Assembly: GCF_020921035.1 (NCBI RefSeq)
Contig: NC_063150.1
Coordinates: forward strand, 34,891,826 to 34,955,825
Source of the DNA: Rhodamnia argentea
Taxonomy: Eukaryota > Streptophyta > Magnoliopsida > Myrtales > Myrtaceae
Direction of reading: 5' to 3'
Length of the DNA stretch: 64,000 bases
Positions 23,456 to 34,815 of the stretch are shown piece after piece. A program made the translations under genes and the position numbers. The first letter of the stretch is position 1, and each line of letters opens with the position of its first letter. The notes under the pieces are model-generated. The model was not told the DNA's origin, did not search any database, and saw only the letters and a list, made by a program, of their open reading frames with translations.

Positions 23456-26007
23456 ATGACATTCAATAAGTACGATAGTGAAGATCTCCATGGGCAACGA
23501 GTTGAGAGATCGAAGGGGCATGTGGTTGGGAGCTAGCTTAGCGGACGAGGAAGCATTCTAGTTTTCAGCGGACCGCAGTTCGGGGATCCATATGCAGGTT
23601 GACTTTTTGTTCTTGGCACTTAGAACATGCAGGAATTTAATGCATCCCCATAAACAAAAGCCATTGACCTGCCCAACTAGATCTCTTCTCTCCTTCTGAT
23701 TTCTCTTCGTGGAGATTGGAGAAGACGGACAAAAATCAAGCGGCTAAGAACGTGCTTTTGTTCTGACAAGTTCTAAAACTGAGCTACTTTGCTATCCATT
23801 GCTCGTGTGACATTTTTTAAAAATTTTTTAAAAGTTTTAAAAAATATGAGTATTTCTGTATTTGGCTAAACTTAAATGAACTAAATTTATCCTTAGTCAT
23901 TCCAAACTCGATTTATTTATTTATTTTCTATTTTTCTTTTCTTTTTATTTTCTTAGTTTTTGTTTTCTTAATTATTTAGTAATAGAAATTCTTTTTATTA
24001 CTTTATTTTTATATTATCTTTTTTTTATCTTTCCTTTTACTTCAGATGAATAGAAAACTTCAGAGTATATTTTTTGCGATTCGAAGGCCACGTATGAAAT
24101 TGAGCAGTATTTACAAAGAAATATCCCACTTGTTTCTCGAGAAGAAATGGGAAATATGTTTAATATCATTTGATTGCTCCATCATCTTCTATCATGTGCC
24201 TATGTAGTTGAAGGGGCCACCTCATCAATAGGGAGCTAAAAGAAGCGAGTTAAGCACAGGCAAAACATGCAGTGACCCATTTAGAAGTATCAGTGGAATC
24301 TTCCTAAGATGTAGAAACAATAAGACCTATTCTTGGATACGACTTCTTATGGCATCAACTTTTTTTACTTCCAAAAATATTGAACATTGAAAAATGATGT
24401 ATCCTAAAAAATGAGCAAATTAGCAAAATATTGTGTGTAGTTTTACGTATCGATATTCGCATAATTTAAAAGATATTTAGCATTTTGCGTTAAATAGAAG
24501 TAATTTTAAAAGCGTAATTATTGAAAGAATACCAATAGTTAAAACTCAAAGCATTCCAAATAGATCTTTTGTAGTCTAAATGCTTCGACCAAAAAAAAAA
24601 AAAAATTCTGAATGCAAAAATACCATTTTCATTACAGTCCTTTAATGGAAAATTTTCCATAAAGAGTTGGGTTCAGTAGATCAAGTCCATCACAACCATC
24701 CACATGGTTGGATCCATAGGGACCCACAAAATGGATGCCGCGATGGACCTTGTCCGATAGATTCGGGTTTTTCCTAATGATCGAATTGAAACATTCTAAG
24801 TTAAGTAATTAGGCATACCAATCAGACCCACTATGAGTTGAAGATGTTGCTTATATTTCCATGGGCATTGATTTATCTTTGGCTAATGTAAGACCAAATT
24901 GCTTCAAGATGAAGAAATTCAATAACTGGATCTATATGTATAATCAACTTTCTAAAGTGAAGACAAGGGCTAATGGAAGTGGGTTCGTTTCAAGCCCAAT
25001 CTCAAAGCCCAAATTGAAGCAAAATTACAAGATCTAAGAATACACGACTCAATGGAAGTGGGTTCTTTCCTCAATTTTGTTAATTTCATTAAAAGAACAT
25101 GAAGTTATTATTAGATCATAATAAGTCACCCACTCCAAACTCTTTATTACCCCATGAGAACTAGAAGTTACCGCATAGAGTGTGCATGGAGGCTTCTTGG
25201 CATCTATTGCTTCACCCCACATCACATATGTCGTTCTTGGAAAGACTAGCTTAGGTGTTAAGGACACGACGGCAAATTTGCGACGATGCCCCGGCACTCA
25301 CATGGAATAGGCAAGTGATTAGTCGGTATTCGAAAGATGATTGCATATGCTAGCGATGCTTTCGTGCGGAGAAATTTAACATTTTTGGGGCAATTTCGAA
25401 TGAAAAAGAAATTGGTCGAATGTCTGAAAAAGTTCAAACTTTTGGGCTGAAGATAAAAATAAAATAAAATAAAATTGATCTTTGGTCGTTGATTCATGCT
25501 TAGGGGCGTGTTCATATGAAGTCTGGCGGTAATCGATATTGCCTCTATCTTCATTTTGGAGTTTTTTCTCTTCTTTTGATTGAATTCGATGCTCGATAAA
25601 AATTTGTTGCATCAATTTTACAACTCGATTTTGTAAAATCAATCTTTGCATCCACCGCATCCTCCAACTAGTACTTTTTTTTTTCTAAAAAGAAAAGTAG
25701 AAGTCACTATTAAATTCTAATACGAATGTTCAAAGATGTGTCGGGCGATAATTTAAAATTTGCAGAAAAATAAGGAAGTGCAAAGCTTGATCTCGATAAG
25801 CAAATAATAGGTTTAGACTTCTTAAAGATGCATGGACCCTGGAAAAAGCAGGACACAAGTCGTCGTAGATCACATGTAAAGTCCGACAACTTTATGGAAA
25901 GAAAATTATTGTTGGTCGGGCCAATAATAGAGACAATACCTCCACTCACGGTAAATTTTATGCTAAGAAAAGAGCCATACTTTAAAAAAGTGCTTTTATG
26001 ATGAATT

Positions 26008-26022
26008 AATACATTTGCTAAT
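26008..26022. repeat. Target-site duplication, left, of SINE 1
   Basis: AATACATTTGCTAAT, repeated exactly at 26241-26255 on the other side of the SINE. Confidence 0.85.
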
Positions 26023-26240
26023 AGTATCCACCACGGGAATGGCGTGTTTGGTGAGAATCAAACCCTTTGGTGCCGGCGTAAGTCACAGTCAGGGGTTCGA
26101 AACTCTCCCAACGCGTTTCTCGGACTTAAGTGGGGGCCCTTGCTAGGTGGGCTACGGGGCCAACCTCCCTCCAGGTATAGTCATTGTCGGAAAGGGCGAA
26201 ACCCGATTACGACTCGGGGATCCTGGATTATAAAAAAAAA
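26023..26240 (+). mobile_element. SINE 1 (tRNA-derived retroposon)
   Basis: About 218 bases between perfect 15-bp target-site duplications, ending in an A-rich tail (GGATTATAAAAAAAA). An internal GGGGTTCGAAACTC fits the Pol III B box. The body shares the features TTAAGTGGGGGCC, GATCC and CC..GATTATAAAAA with the second SINE at 51050. It has no coding capacity and would be mobilised by a LINE in trans. The perfect duplications suggest a fairly recent insertion. Confidence 0.82.
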
Positions 26241-26255
26241 AATACATTTGCTAAT
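26241..26255. repeat. Target-site duplication, right, of SINE 1
   Basis: AATACATTTGCTAAT, directly after the A-tail. Confidence 0.85.
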
Positions 26256-26394
26256 GGCTTTATGGTCCTATAATTTGATAATATCTGCATAGCCTTAGAA
26301 TGTGAGATTATACAAAATTAACATTAACTTTTTTCGATATCTCTTGCTTGCCTATAACGTATCAGAAGTGAACTTAGGTTTAGAAAAATGGCAT

Positions 26395-26600
26395 TATCGG
26401 GAAATTGAGTCCATAGGCTCATTTTAATCAGAAATTGCCGACGTTGATGTTGGTCGTCCCACGTGCCGTAGGATATTTGGCATTCACGTCGGTGATTTAC
26501 GGATAAAATTGGCCGGATGGATTCAATTAAAAAATCGTGAAAATGTTTAGGAATTAATTGACACAATTGAAAGAAAAGTACAATAGGCCTAGGACTTTCC
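26395..26600. repeat. Foldback family A, internally deleted copy
   Basis: Left-arm GAAATTGCCGACGTTGATG and right-arm CACGTCGGTGATTTACGG with AATTGGCCGGATGGATTCAA lie almost adjacent; the GC-rich centre seen in the full copies is missing. Confidence 0.55.
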
Positions 26601-27332
26601 CGTGTTCTTTTGTGATAAGAAATTACTTTAGTGCGTTTTCGGAATTCGCATTAATGGGGTTTCTGAAATCTCTCCTCATTCTTGCGTTATAACTAGTGAG
26701 TGGTTGATGGGTGAATACTCCATTTTAGAGTTTGAATCCTTCAAGCACAGTGAAAATTTACACTGAGCACGAGAAAATTTAGTGTTTTCTACTTCTACAA
26801 TAAACAATCACAAATCAACTAGTGCTACAATAACCCTCTCCATGCTTTGTTCCATTCAAGAAAATGCACATTTATCTCAACCCAATGCCCTAAGCTATTA
26901 GTGCCCTTTACCCAACTAGTCGTCGCCCTATCAGAACGAGTTTATATGACAAAAGAATCCCTTTCTAAAGTAGGGGAAAAAAATAGGGATTTTATTATTT
27001 CGAGGAATTATTTTAAAAGAAAAAATCGAGGGCTCAAAAAAAGAAAAATCTCCAATGGAATGAGGTGTTGAAGACAATAATTGGTGTTATGATGATTTTT
27101 ATTAAATTCTAGGGTTTGCCAATGGGGTGGGGGATGAGTGCACACCTTCCTTTTCTACTTTTTGCCCATCTTGTGTGGTGGACTAAGGGCCAAAGAGACT
27201 CTAAACTTTATTCGGTCATCATAGGTCTCTCCATTAATGTACATAACTTGGTAGGAAACAAACTATACATTATACATATAAATATGTATGCATGTAATCC
27301 AGATTCACCACTTAATTATGACCTGATTTGGT

Positions 27333-27578
27333 TTTATTTGTTTCGCGAAAAACAGATGATTTGAGAAATATGTTTTTGACGATGATCGCTTGCAACGCTC
27401 GAAATAATTAGTCGATGAAAAATATTTTCGTTGCCAAAGATAATATGTATTAACAATTATGTGGGCGACGGGAATATTTCTCGTTCGCTCGGCTTTGTAT
27501 GTGATGCAATCGATTATTTTTAGAAAAATATTTTTGAATCATTAATTTTCCGAGAAACAAACATGGCTTAAAAGAAAA
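27333..27578. mobile_element. Small foldback MITE
   Basis: The left end TTTGTTTCGCGAAAAACAG.. and right end ..ATTAATTTTCCGAGAAACAAAC are inverted relatives (TTTGTTTC / GAAACAAA). The inverted resemblance continues inward for about 60 bases (GATTTGAGAAATATGTTTTT against AAAAATATTTTTGAATCAT). It is non-coding and about 245 bases. Confidence 0.55.
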
Positions 27579-30500
27579 TAACATCTATAATTCGTAGGTA
27601 AATGTCGCACCGTAAAATTAGAGGAGTTTAGTCCATAAAAATTATCTGTTTCAGTCTAATAAAGTTTTAACACGATGGGACATGCGTCCATCAATTCCCG
27701 TAAGTGCCGCGGCATGCTCTAGACAAAGTCTTGTGTAAGGAGAGAGGGAGAGAGAGAGGTGTGCTTGTAATCTTCTACCACTTGATTGCTATGCATTTTG
27801 GTTGACAATTAAGCGAATTACATCTATCTTTGTCCCCTTAGCATTGCTCTTCTTTTACACTAGCAAAAGGCAAATAAAATCCTTAACAAGTTACAACAAA
27901 AAAAAAAAAAAAAAAAAAGGAGAGAGAGAGAACAGTTTTTATAAAATTGATTCACTTAGGCAGATTATTTACTTTGTTGTAAGATTGGAAAAATGTCCAA
28001 ATTGAAATTAAAATCCTTCAGATTTTGCATTATTACATATGGGGATAGCTAATACCACTCCAAAGTTAAAATCAGTTATAACGTATCCTTTGTTGGATAA
28101 TCTTGGAGATCTTGAATAGAATGTTAGGGGCTTGCGCTGACCTCTTGCGTGCACTCCCTACTATCATCTTTCATGAAAGTCCCCACTTGCCCAGGCTACG
28201 ACGGCCACCACTAGAGTGGAGCTCAATCATCATAGGACTTGAGAGCGAGAGGGGGGTGACAATTTTTGAGACAGTGATGTCGATCGACAATGATTTGCAT
28301 TGAGATAATCCATCTATTAAATAACGTTTTGAATGAAAAGTGGGTATGAAATGAACCATACTCGAATGCGTAAATAAAAATTCGTCTTGCTACTTTGTAA
28401 ATCAGCTCGGAGCGCCACCTTTACACCTCTAACTATTTAACTTAGGGAAATAAGGAGTACAAATACGAATCAAAGGAAGCCTTGCTTTGGTGTCGCTTTG
28501 GTTATCAAAAGCAGAAGATTAAGAAAATTTAAAAAAAAAAGCTTTTTGCATTTATTTATTTATTATTTTAATTTTGCATAATGTCACAAGAAAAATAGAA
28601 TCTAACGGCTGCGAGGCGCGTTGGGGTCCCAATAATTGACGCCAAGGTGGCATATGATTGCTGAAAACGACGCATCGCACGCAAATGGAAGACCACCGGC
28701 TGAGCCGGTCTCCGGTCTCCTTTTTCCTGTATTTTAATTGCAAGCATTTATGTCATCAATGGCGACATATGTAGTATTCTTTCGTTTTCTTGTGAAGACG
28801 TACGCACTGTTCTTGCGGCCATCAACATCACGAAAATTACAAAGGACATTGACACGTGTCCAAGGAGCACTGGTGTCTAAATATTTTTTTCAATCTCTTC
28901 GTAGCATCTTTGATGTCAAGCTTGTTTGATTTTGGTCTTAAACTATATTGGAAAATTAGTTCTGTTTTTTTTTTTTGGAATTTCTTTTTTGTTCCAGTAT
29001 AGTTTAAAGATATGTGACTCGAAGTAACTTTCGACATTGCCATTTACATCATGTGATGGGAAGTTCAATGTTAAATGAAAGCTTTCACATTGCAAAAGTT
29101 ATGATGAAAAAAAATAGTGAGTCAAAAATAAAAGGTGGGCCGACACTCGTTGAACGTCCACTTAAGTAATTTGCATTATTAGAAAAAATGTGTACACCCC
29201 AAAAGAATCTAGATAAGTTTTTTAATGTATGAGGGAAGAAGAGAAAGGTGTAAATCATTATCGGATAATATAAAGAAAAATCATGAAAAATCCACTCATA
29301 TATTTGATATTTCGTATGACCACCTATAACTGTAGATACGGAAAAATGTAATTTTGACAATCAAGATGATTTATATTTGAATTCTAAATAGGGATTCCCT
29401 TCTAAATATCGTCAAGTGTTCCATAAATTTCTCTATCTTCCATTTACAACCGTTGATATCATATCCATAGCTACTTTATTCTCTATTAATTTCAAAATTT
29501 TCTATTATTTCTCTTGACTATTTCAACATGGGTACAATCTTCAAGTAAATTGTAGGGCATCGCCTAAATATTTCTTCTCCTGTCTGTGTTAACAAAAAGT
29601 GTCTTTCACTTGCTAAGCCCGACCAAGCCCTACTCACCAAGAAATGAAAAGAAAAAGTCACACAAAACACTCTTTACCATGCTTTCATTGATATTTTACG
29701 TTCAGAAAACATTTGAGGATAAGTACGTCGGTTTAGCATCACTAATCTCTATTTTCTGCTATGTTATGTTGTGCTGCATCGCACAACCAAGGCCACTCGG
29801 CGAGCGATTTCGCGCTAGGATAGTTAATTACTTTGTTACTTTTACGAGTCGAAAGATTTGTTTTGTGACTAATTCGACTATTCATAAAAAAAAAAATTAG
29901 AAAGTAGAAGTAATTAAAGGTTCTTACTTGCTTTAATTTTGGATGATTTGTATTTAATTGGATTCGAGATATGCATTAGTTGGTTGAAACTTGAAAGCGC
30001 TTCCAAGTTCCAACAATAATTTGACCCATCACTTTGATCAGAATACTTTATTGTATATGGTAGTAATGAATGCAAATCAAGTCAAATTGGGAAATTCCCA
30101 GTCAAGTGCGTCAGAGAGTTAATGTTATTGTTCATGTTAGAAAGGGAAAAGATACTGATCTTCTTCTGATGACAACCTCCCACCCGTCTAAGATTCTGCA
30201 GCATTGACAAATTCTTCTGATCTAATTTGTTTATATGGGTCGATACTATTCTCCAATCCAAAATGATTGATGTACAGAAGTCCTCCCACGTCTCCGTTGA
30301 AAAGGGTTCAAATAATTTAATGCAATGATACACAAGAATATAGATAGATGTTAGAGACCGGAATTGAGATCATGTCACACACACTATTGCTCTATGGAAA
30401 AAATAAAAAGATAATTTCTTCACAAGAAAAAGGGTCATAAATAGATGATCATATGAGATCAAGTATGATAATCAGGATAAATCAGGCTCAGACATCGACC

Positions 30501-32443
30501 ATTTACCTTGCACAGTGCTACCATCGGCGCCTCTATAAATCTCATCCAAAGGGAGTACCGCGCGCAGTAAAGAGGACCTTCATGGAGACCGATACATCCT
30601 CAACAATCAATTATTTATTTAAGCCAAACTCAGTTTGGCGGGGTGATGTTCATTAAGGAATTTTCGAATGTTTTGACGATAATGAAGAGAAGTTAACAAT
30701 AAATTTAGCAGCAATATGTTGTTTGAGAAGAAGCTAACATGATAAAGAAATTAGGGAAGTGAGATCAAGTGCGCAAATGATTATTCAATAGATTATTCCC
30801 GGGGAAAAAGGCGAAAGTTGGGGAAAATATCTTTGACTTTCTGTGCGAGTTATCAATTCTTCCAATAAATGTTGACATCACTCCCAGAACTCTGTAGCTC
30901 TTTGACCATTTCTTTCCACTAGAATAGCAAGCAACTGGATGGAGAGTGAGAGGGAGAAGGAAGTCTAAAACTCGGGTGCCGTTTTGTGAAAACAACAGTG
31001 AAAGAAATTTATCATTTTCAAATGAAAGAGTTTTGAAAAAAAATTTTGTTGAACTTACAAGTGAACAAATGGAAAAGGATCGAAATATTCGATAATTTGA
31101 CAAACTTATAACACCCCACTCTGGTACCATATGAGATTTGGTGGGACTACCGTCGACCGTGCTTAGAAATTATGCTGTTAGATGAAGGTAGCGTTTAATA
31201 TTTAACTATACCAATGTTAGTAACATAGACATGGCGGCCTATGCAATGTGGGTTGTATCATGTGATTGAGCACCTGCATTTGTCACCAAGAAAATGCACC
31301 TTGAAACTAGAGCCTAAAAAATATAGCTTCTAAAAAACTAAGTTCAACGTAATCAAGTTTCGTCCTAAAAAAATTTGAGAAAATTCCAAGAACGTATATC
31401 GCATTTCACCCGATGATTACTTTCATACCCTTACTTTTGAAAATACCAAATACATGGTTGAGATTTACTTTTGGACCACCGCTCACCTTCACATTAATTG
31501 TCCAAGTGTCTCTATTTACGAAAATGCATTTTCTTTTCAAAAAATCTCCCGTCCTTAAATCTTGAATGCCAACAAGAGGCAAGTTGATCGCGAGGTTTGG
31601 CGCAGAAGTACGCGAATGATGTTTACAGAAGTAGAGGTATGTAAGCACCGGGTCAAAATTAAGGTATATATATATAGAAAATAAGAAGGATGATTGTCTG
31701 TTTATGTTCATATTTTGCCAAGGTTGGAAGACATGTTTGGTTGGAAGGGGGCGAGATGAGTTGAGATCGCCAATATAATTCCGATAGTTTCCTTTAATAT
31801 AAAAAAGACATGCATAAGTACTTTGACAAGAAAGATGAAAAATCACATTACAGTTTCTTTTCAACAATATGCATATGACTTTAATGACAATATAAGATAT
31901 GAAAGAGAGAACCTACTTTTTATTTTTATTTTATTTTTGTTCCTTTATCTGATCTTTTATGATTTGCATTTCGTTCCCTTTTTCCTAGGTGCATTATTTT
32001 CGACAATATACATGTTTATCGACACAATAATTGACACGTGTCACACAGACGATCGCCATAAATATCCTATATTACATAAAGCTTTAGGACGTGTAACAAC
32101 AATAGAAAGACAGCAAAAAGATTGAAAGAGGCTGGGACAAATTGCGAGGAAAAATTGAAGTGGCGAAGACATACGGTCGAGACAACAAACAGAGGAGGTT
32201 TAACCCTAATGCTATCATTCGTATTGATCCATGTAAAACCCTAACTTGTGGTTTGTGAGGGCATCGTGATCGCACCCACTGCGCTATATGTCATTTTATG
32301 TGCGTCATTTCCTCTTTTTCCTTTTATAAGAAAAGAAAAAGAGAAGCCAAAAAAAAAAAGGAGGAAAAAGAGGAAAATAAAAAAGCGAGAGGAGAAGCGT
32401 GACGTGGACTTCTTGTTCCTTGAGCCCGCAAGCGACGGCCCAG

Positions 32444-32541
32444 ATTCTCTCTCTCTCTCCCCCGTCCCGACCTTGTTTTATCGCTCTCCCTTCCCTCCAT
32501 ACCCACCTCCCATTAACTCTCTCTCTCTCTCTCTCTCTCTA
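32444..32541. repeat. CT-rich leader with (CT)n run, FLZ gene
   Basis: Pyrimidine-rich tract ending in a CT run at about 32516-32541, 85 bases before the FLZ start codon; typical of plant 5' leaders. Confidence 0.7.
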
Positions 32542-32625
32542 CAGCGAGTCACTGAGTGTGCAACTCTGTGTTACCCAACTGAGTCACTAGTTCATCAGAA
32601 GAAGGAGGAGGAGGAAGTGGGGGTG

Positions 32626-34140
32626 ATGTTGCTGGGAAAGCGCCCGCGCCATCGGATTCAGAGGACGACGAGCGTGACCAGCATCACCGTCGTCGACCTC
32701 GACGTGGACGACCCGCAGGAGCCGCCGTCGGAGGAGGACGCCAGCCTGAACCCCCCCGGCGAGGGTGGCCAGCCACGAGCTGCGGCGGCTCCCGATCATC
32801 ACGGCGGCGTCGAGAGCATCGACATGGACCGTCAAAGCAGCTTCTTGGCGCTGGTGTCGCCGAGGAACTACAGCAGCATGGAGGCCGGGAGCGCTCATTT
32901 CCTGACCACCTGCGGGCTCTGCAAACGCCGTTTGTTTCCCGGTCGCGACATCTACATGTACAGGTAATTTATACATCTCTCTTCTTCTTTCCTGGGCCGC
33001 TTTTCTTGTGTAGGTCGAAGACGATCACCCTATGTGCATATACGTATGCAATCTAAGCAGTGTTTGTCTTCGAGATTCACTGAAGAAACCCTTTGTCTCA
33101 TTTTGGAACGCCTTTTCTTTTCCCTTTCCAGTTCAATCAAATCTACCCGTCAAAGAAAAAAAAAAGAGATGACATGTTTATTATCTTCTTGGAGAATAAA
33201 GAAAGAAAAGCGATTCCGAAAATGTTGAAAACCAAATTCTCTTTTGAATTTGTATGAGTCTCTGCATAATTTACACGACTTTGAGAGCGCTTAGATCACT
33301 TTTTGTTTGCGAAAATGATATTACGAATGGAAAGTATTGAATAGGAAATGTCCAAAATTTTTTTTTTCTGATTTTGTCTAGGCATAATTTGCTCTGCGGT
33401 GAGCCTAGCATATTCCCTCCATCTTGGAGCATCATCTCTACTTCGCAGGCACTTAGCTAGCGATCTGCAATTTAAGCAAGAGGGTTTGAGCCCTTCAACC
33501 TTTTATTACGTCATAAAATGTGACAATGGATATAGATTGTAGGTCATGTTACCAAGTACCCAACACTTAAAAGAAATCGTTCTTCTAGTATGGCTTGAAA
33601 ATCTAACGAGGCAAAGTTTGCTTGTTCTTGAAGCATGTGTATTATATAAATTCCGTCGCTCTACTCTTTTCCAAGGCATGAAAATGTAAATTCCTTTGTG
33701 CTATAGTTAGATGGACACAATCCAAACTAAGGACACTAGTTAACAAGATCTTATAAAGATTCGCTGCTGTAGCTCCTCTCTCGCTCTCTCGCGTACGGAG
33801 AAATCGAAATGCGTGAATTCTAGGCCGACATTGTCGCATAGGTAAAAAAAAAGGGTTAGGGCGGATTTTGGAGTGGCATACTAGGGTTTGGAACCATACT
33901 AGATCTTGGATTTCCAGATGTGAATTTGGAGTGGCATTCATTTCAGCTTGTTTGATTGTAATGCTTATTGAGTGTGATGACTAAAACGATGTCGTGGGCA
34001 GGGGAGATACGGCCTTTTGTAGCCACGAGTGTAGGGAACAGCAGATGAAGCAGGACGAGAAGAAAGAGAAGCACAACGATCCCAACGTTGCAGCTAATTC
34101 ACGTCGACAAGGTCGCAAGGCACCGCCATCGCCAGTCTAG
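32626..34140 (+). CDS. FCS-like zinc finger (FLZ, DUF581) protein
   Basis: Two exons, 32626-32963 and 34002-34140 (477 nt, 158 residues), GT–AG, phase 2. The FLZ domain spans about residues 92-130: FLTTCGLCKRRLFPGRDIYM, then RGDTAFCSHECREQQM, with zinc ligands C96, C99, C119 and C123 in the C-x2-C...C-x3-C arrangement. The intron splits the domain after MYR, the position usual in this family. FLZ proteins are plant-specific adaptors that bind SnRK1 kinase subunits and respond to sugar, ABA or dormancy cues (family knowledge). The N-terminus is basic (KRPRHRIQRT) followed by an acidic stretch; the C-terminus is Lys-rich. The start is the ATG at 32626 (MLLGKRPRHR). The open frame extends upstream but has no earlier in-frame ATG that resembles the family. 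Confidence 0.9.
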
Positions 34141-34644
34141 AGAGAGAAACCATCTGTAATTACTCTCCAATGAAGAGAGAGAGAGAGGGGGGGAGAGAGG
34201 GAGATGATGATGATGAAGAAATGGAAGCAAATATCATGCATTTCCTCCTTTGTTAATCTTTATGCATTGCCTAAAACTAAATATTCTCTTTCTATGGATA
34301 TATGGCGTGCACCTATATACATGTATCTGACGATCGAAATTCACGAAACACGATAATAATTACTAATTAATCTTGTGAAATAGGCAACTAATGATGTTTC
34401 GAATGCCCAATCTGAAGGCGTTATTCATTTAATTTCATTTATGAAACTTTGAACTTTAGACGTTCAAATTCAAAGTTGAAGCTGTCATTTACGTCCCCTT
34501 TTTCTTTTTTGGTCGAAATTTACGTCCCATTCACCGAATGCCTTTTGCCTACATCACCCAACAAATCTTAGGCAAGTGAAATTGCCAAATGATCTTCATA
34601 GTTTGATGAAGAATGATAATTACCTAATTCATTAATTCGAAGTG

Positions 34645-34815
34645 TGCTAGAGAGGGCAGCCCTTGTCGGATCGGGTGAGGTCGACCCTCGCCCGGGTGAG
34701 GCCGGCCCTCACTTGTGGCCGTTTAGGGTTGCCTCACCAATGGCCATCCGGCGAGGCGATCCTCGTCCAGCCATCTCTAGTGGCTAGCTATCGCTTGAGA
34801 CCGGCCACATGCGAA
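34645..34815. repeat. Foldback family A, GC-rich core fragment
   Basis: GGTGAGGTCGACCCTCGCCC and GGTGAGGCCGGCCCTCAC match the GC-rich centre of the full copies. Arms are missing or decayed. Confidence 0.5.

Larger units (their letters stand above)
22348..26007. other. Gene-free repeat-rich stretch
   Basis: Promoter of the Ole e 1-like gene, then AT-rich DNA with a family B repeat (23085-23455). No ORF shows a recognisable protein. Confidence 0.5.
26601..32625. other. Gene-free AT-rich stretch upstream of FLZ gene
   Basis: Holds a small foldback element (27333-27578), an A run at 27898-27918, and the FLZ promoter. The ORFs at 31406-31867 (-) and 29586-29900 (+) have no recognisable domain or splice partners. 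Otherwise I see nothing I can name. Confidence 0.5.

Noticed and set aside
26690..26830. B-box-like GAGTTTGAATCC, possible third SINE
   Set aside because: No A box, A-tail or target-site duplication found.
31406..31867. 153-codon minus-strand ORF
   Set aside because: No recognisable motif, AT-driven composition (I, N, F, Y, K rich), no splice partners, no upstream promoter signs.
33400..33520. tRNA-like GGGTTTGAGCCC in the FLZ intron
   Set aside because: No cloverleaf and no duplication; too weak to call a SINE or tRNA.
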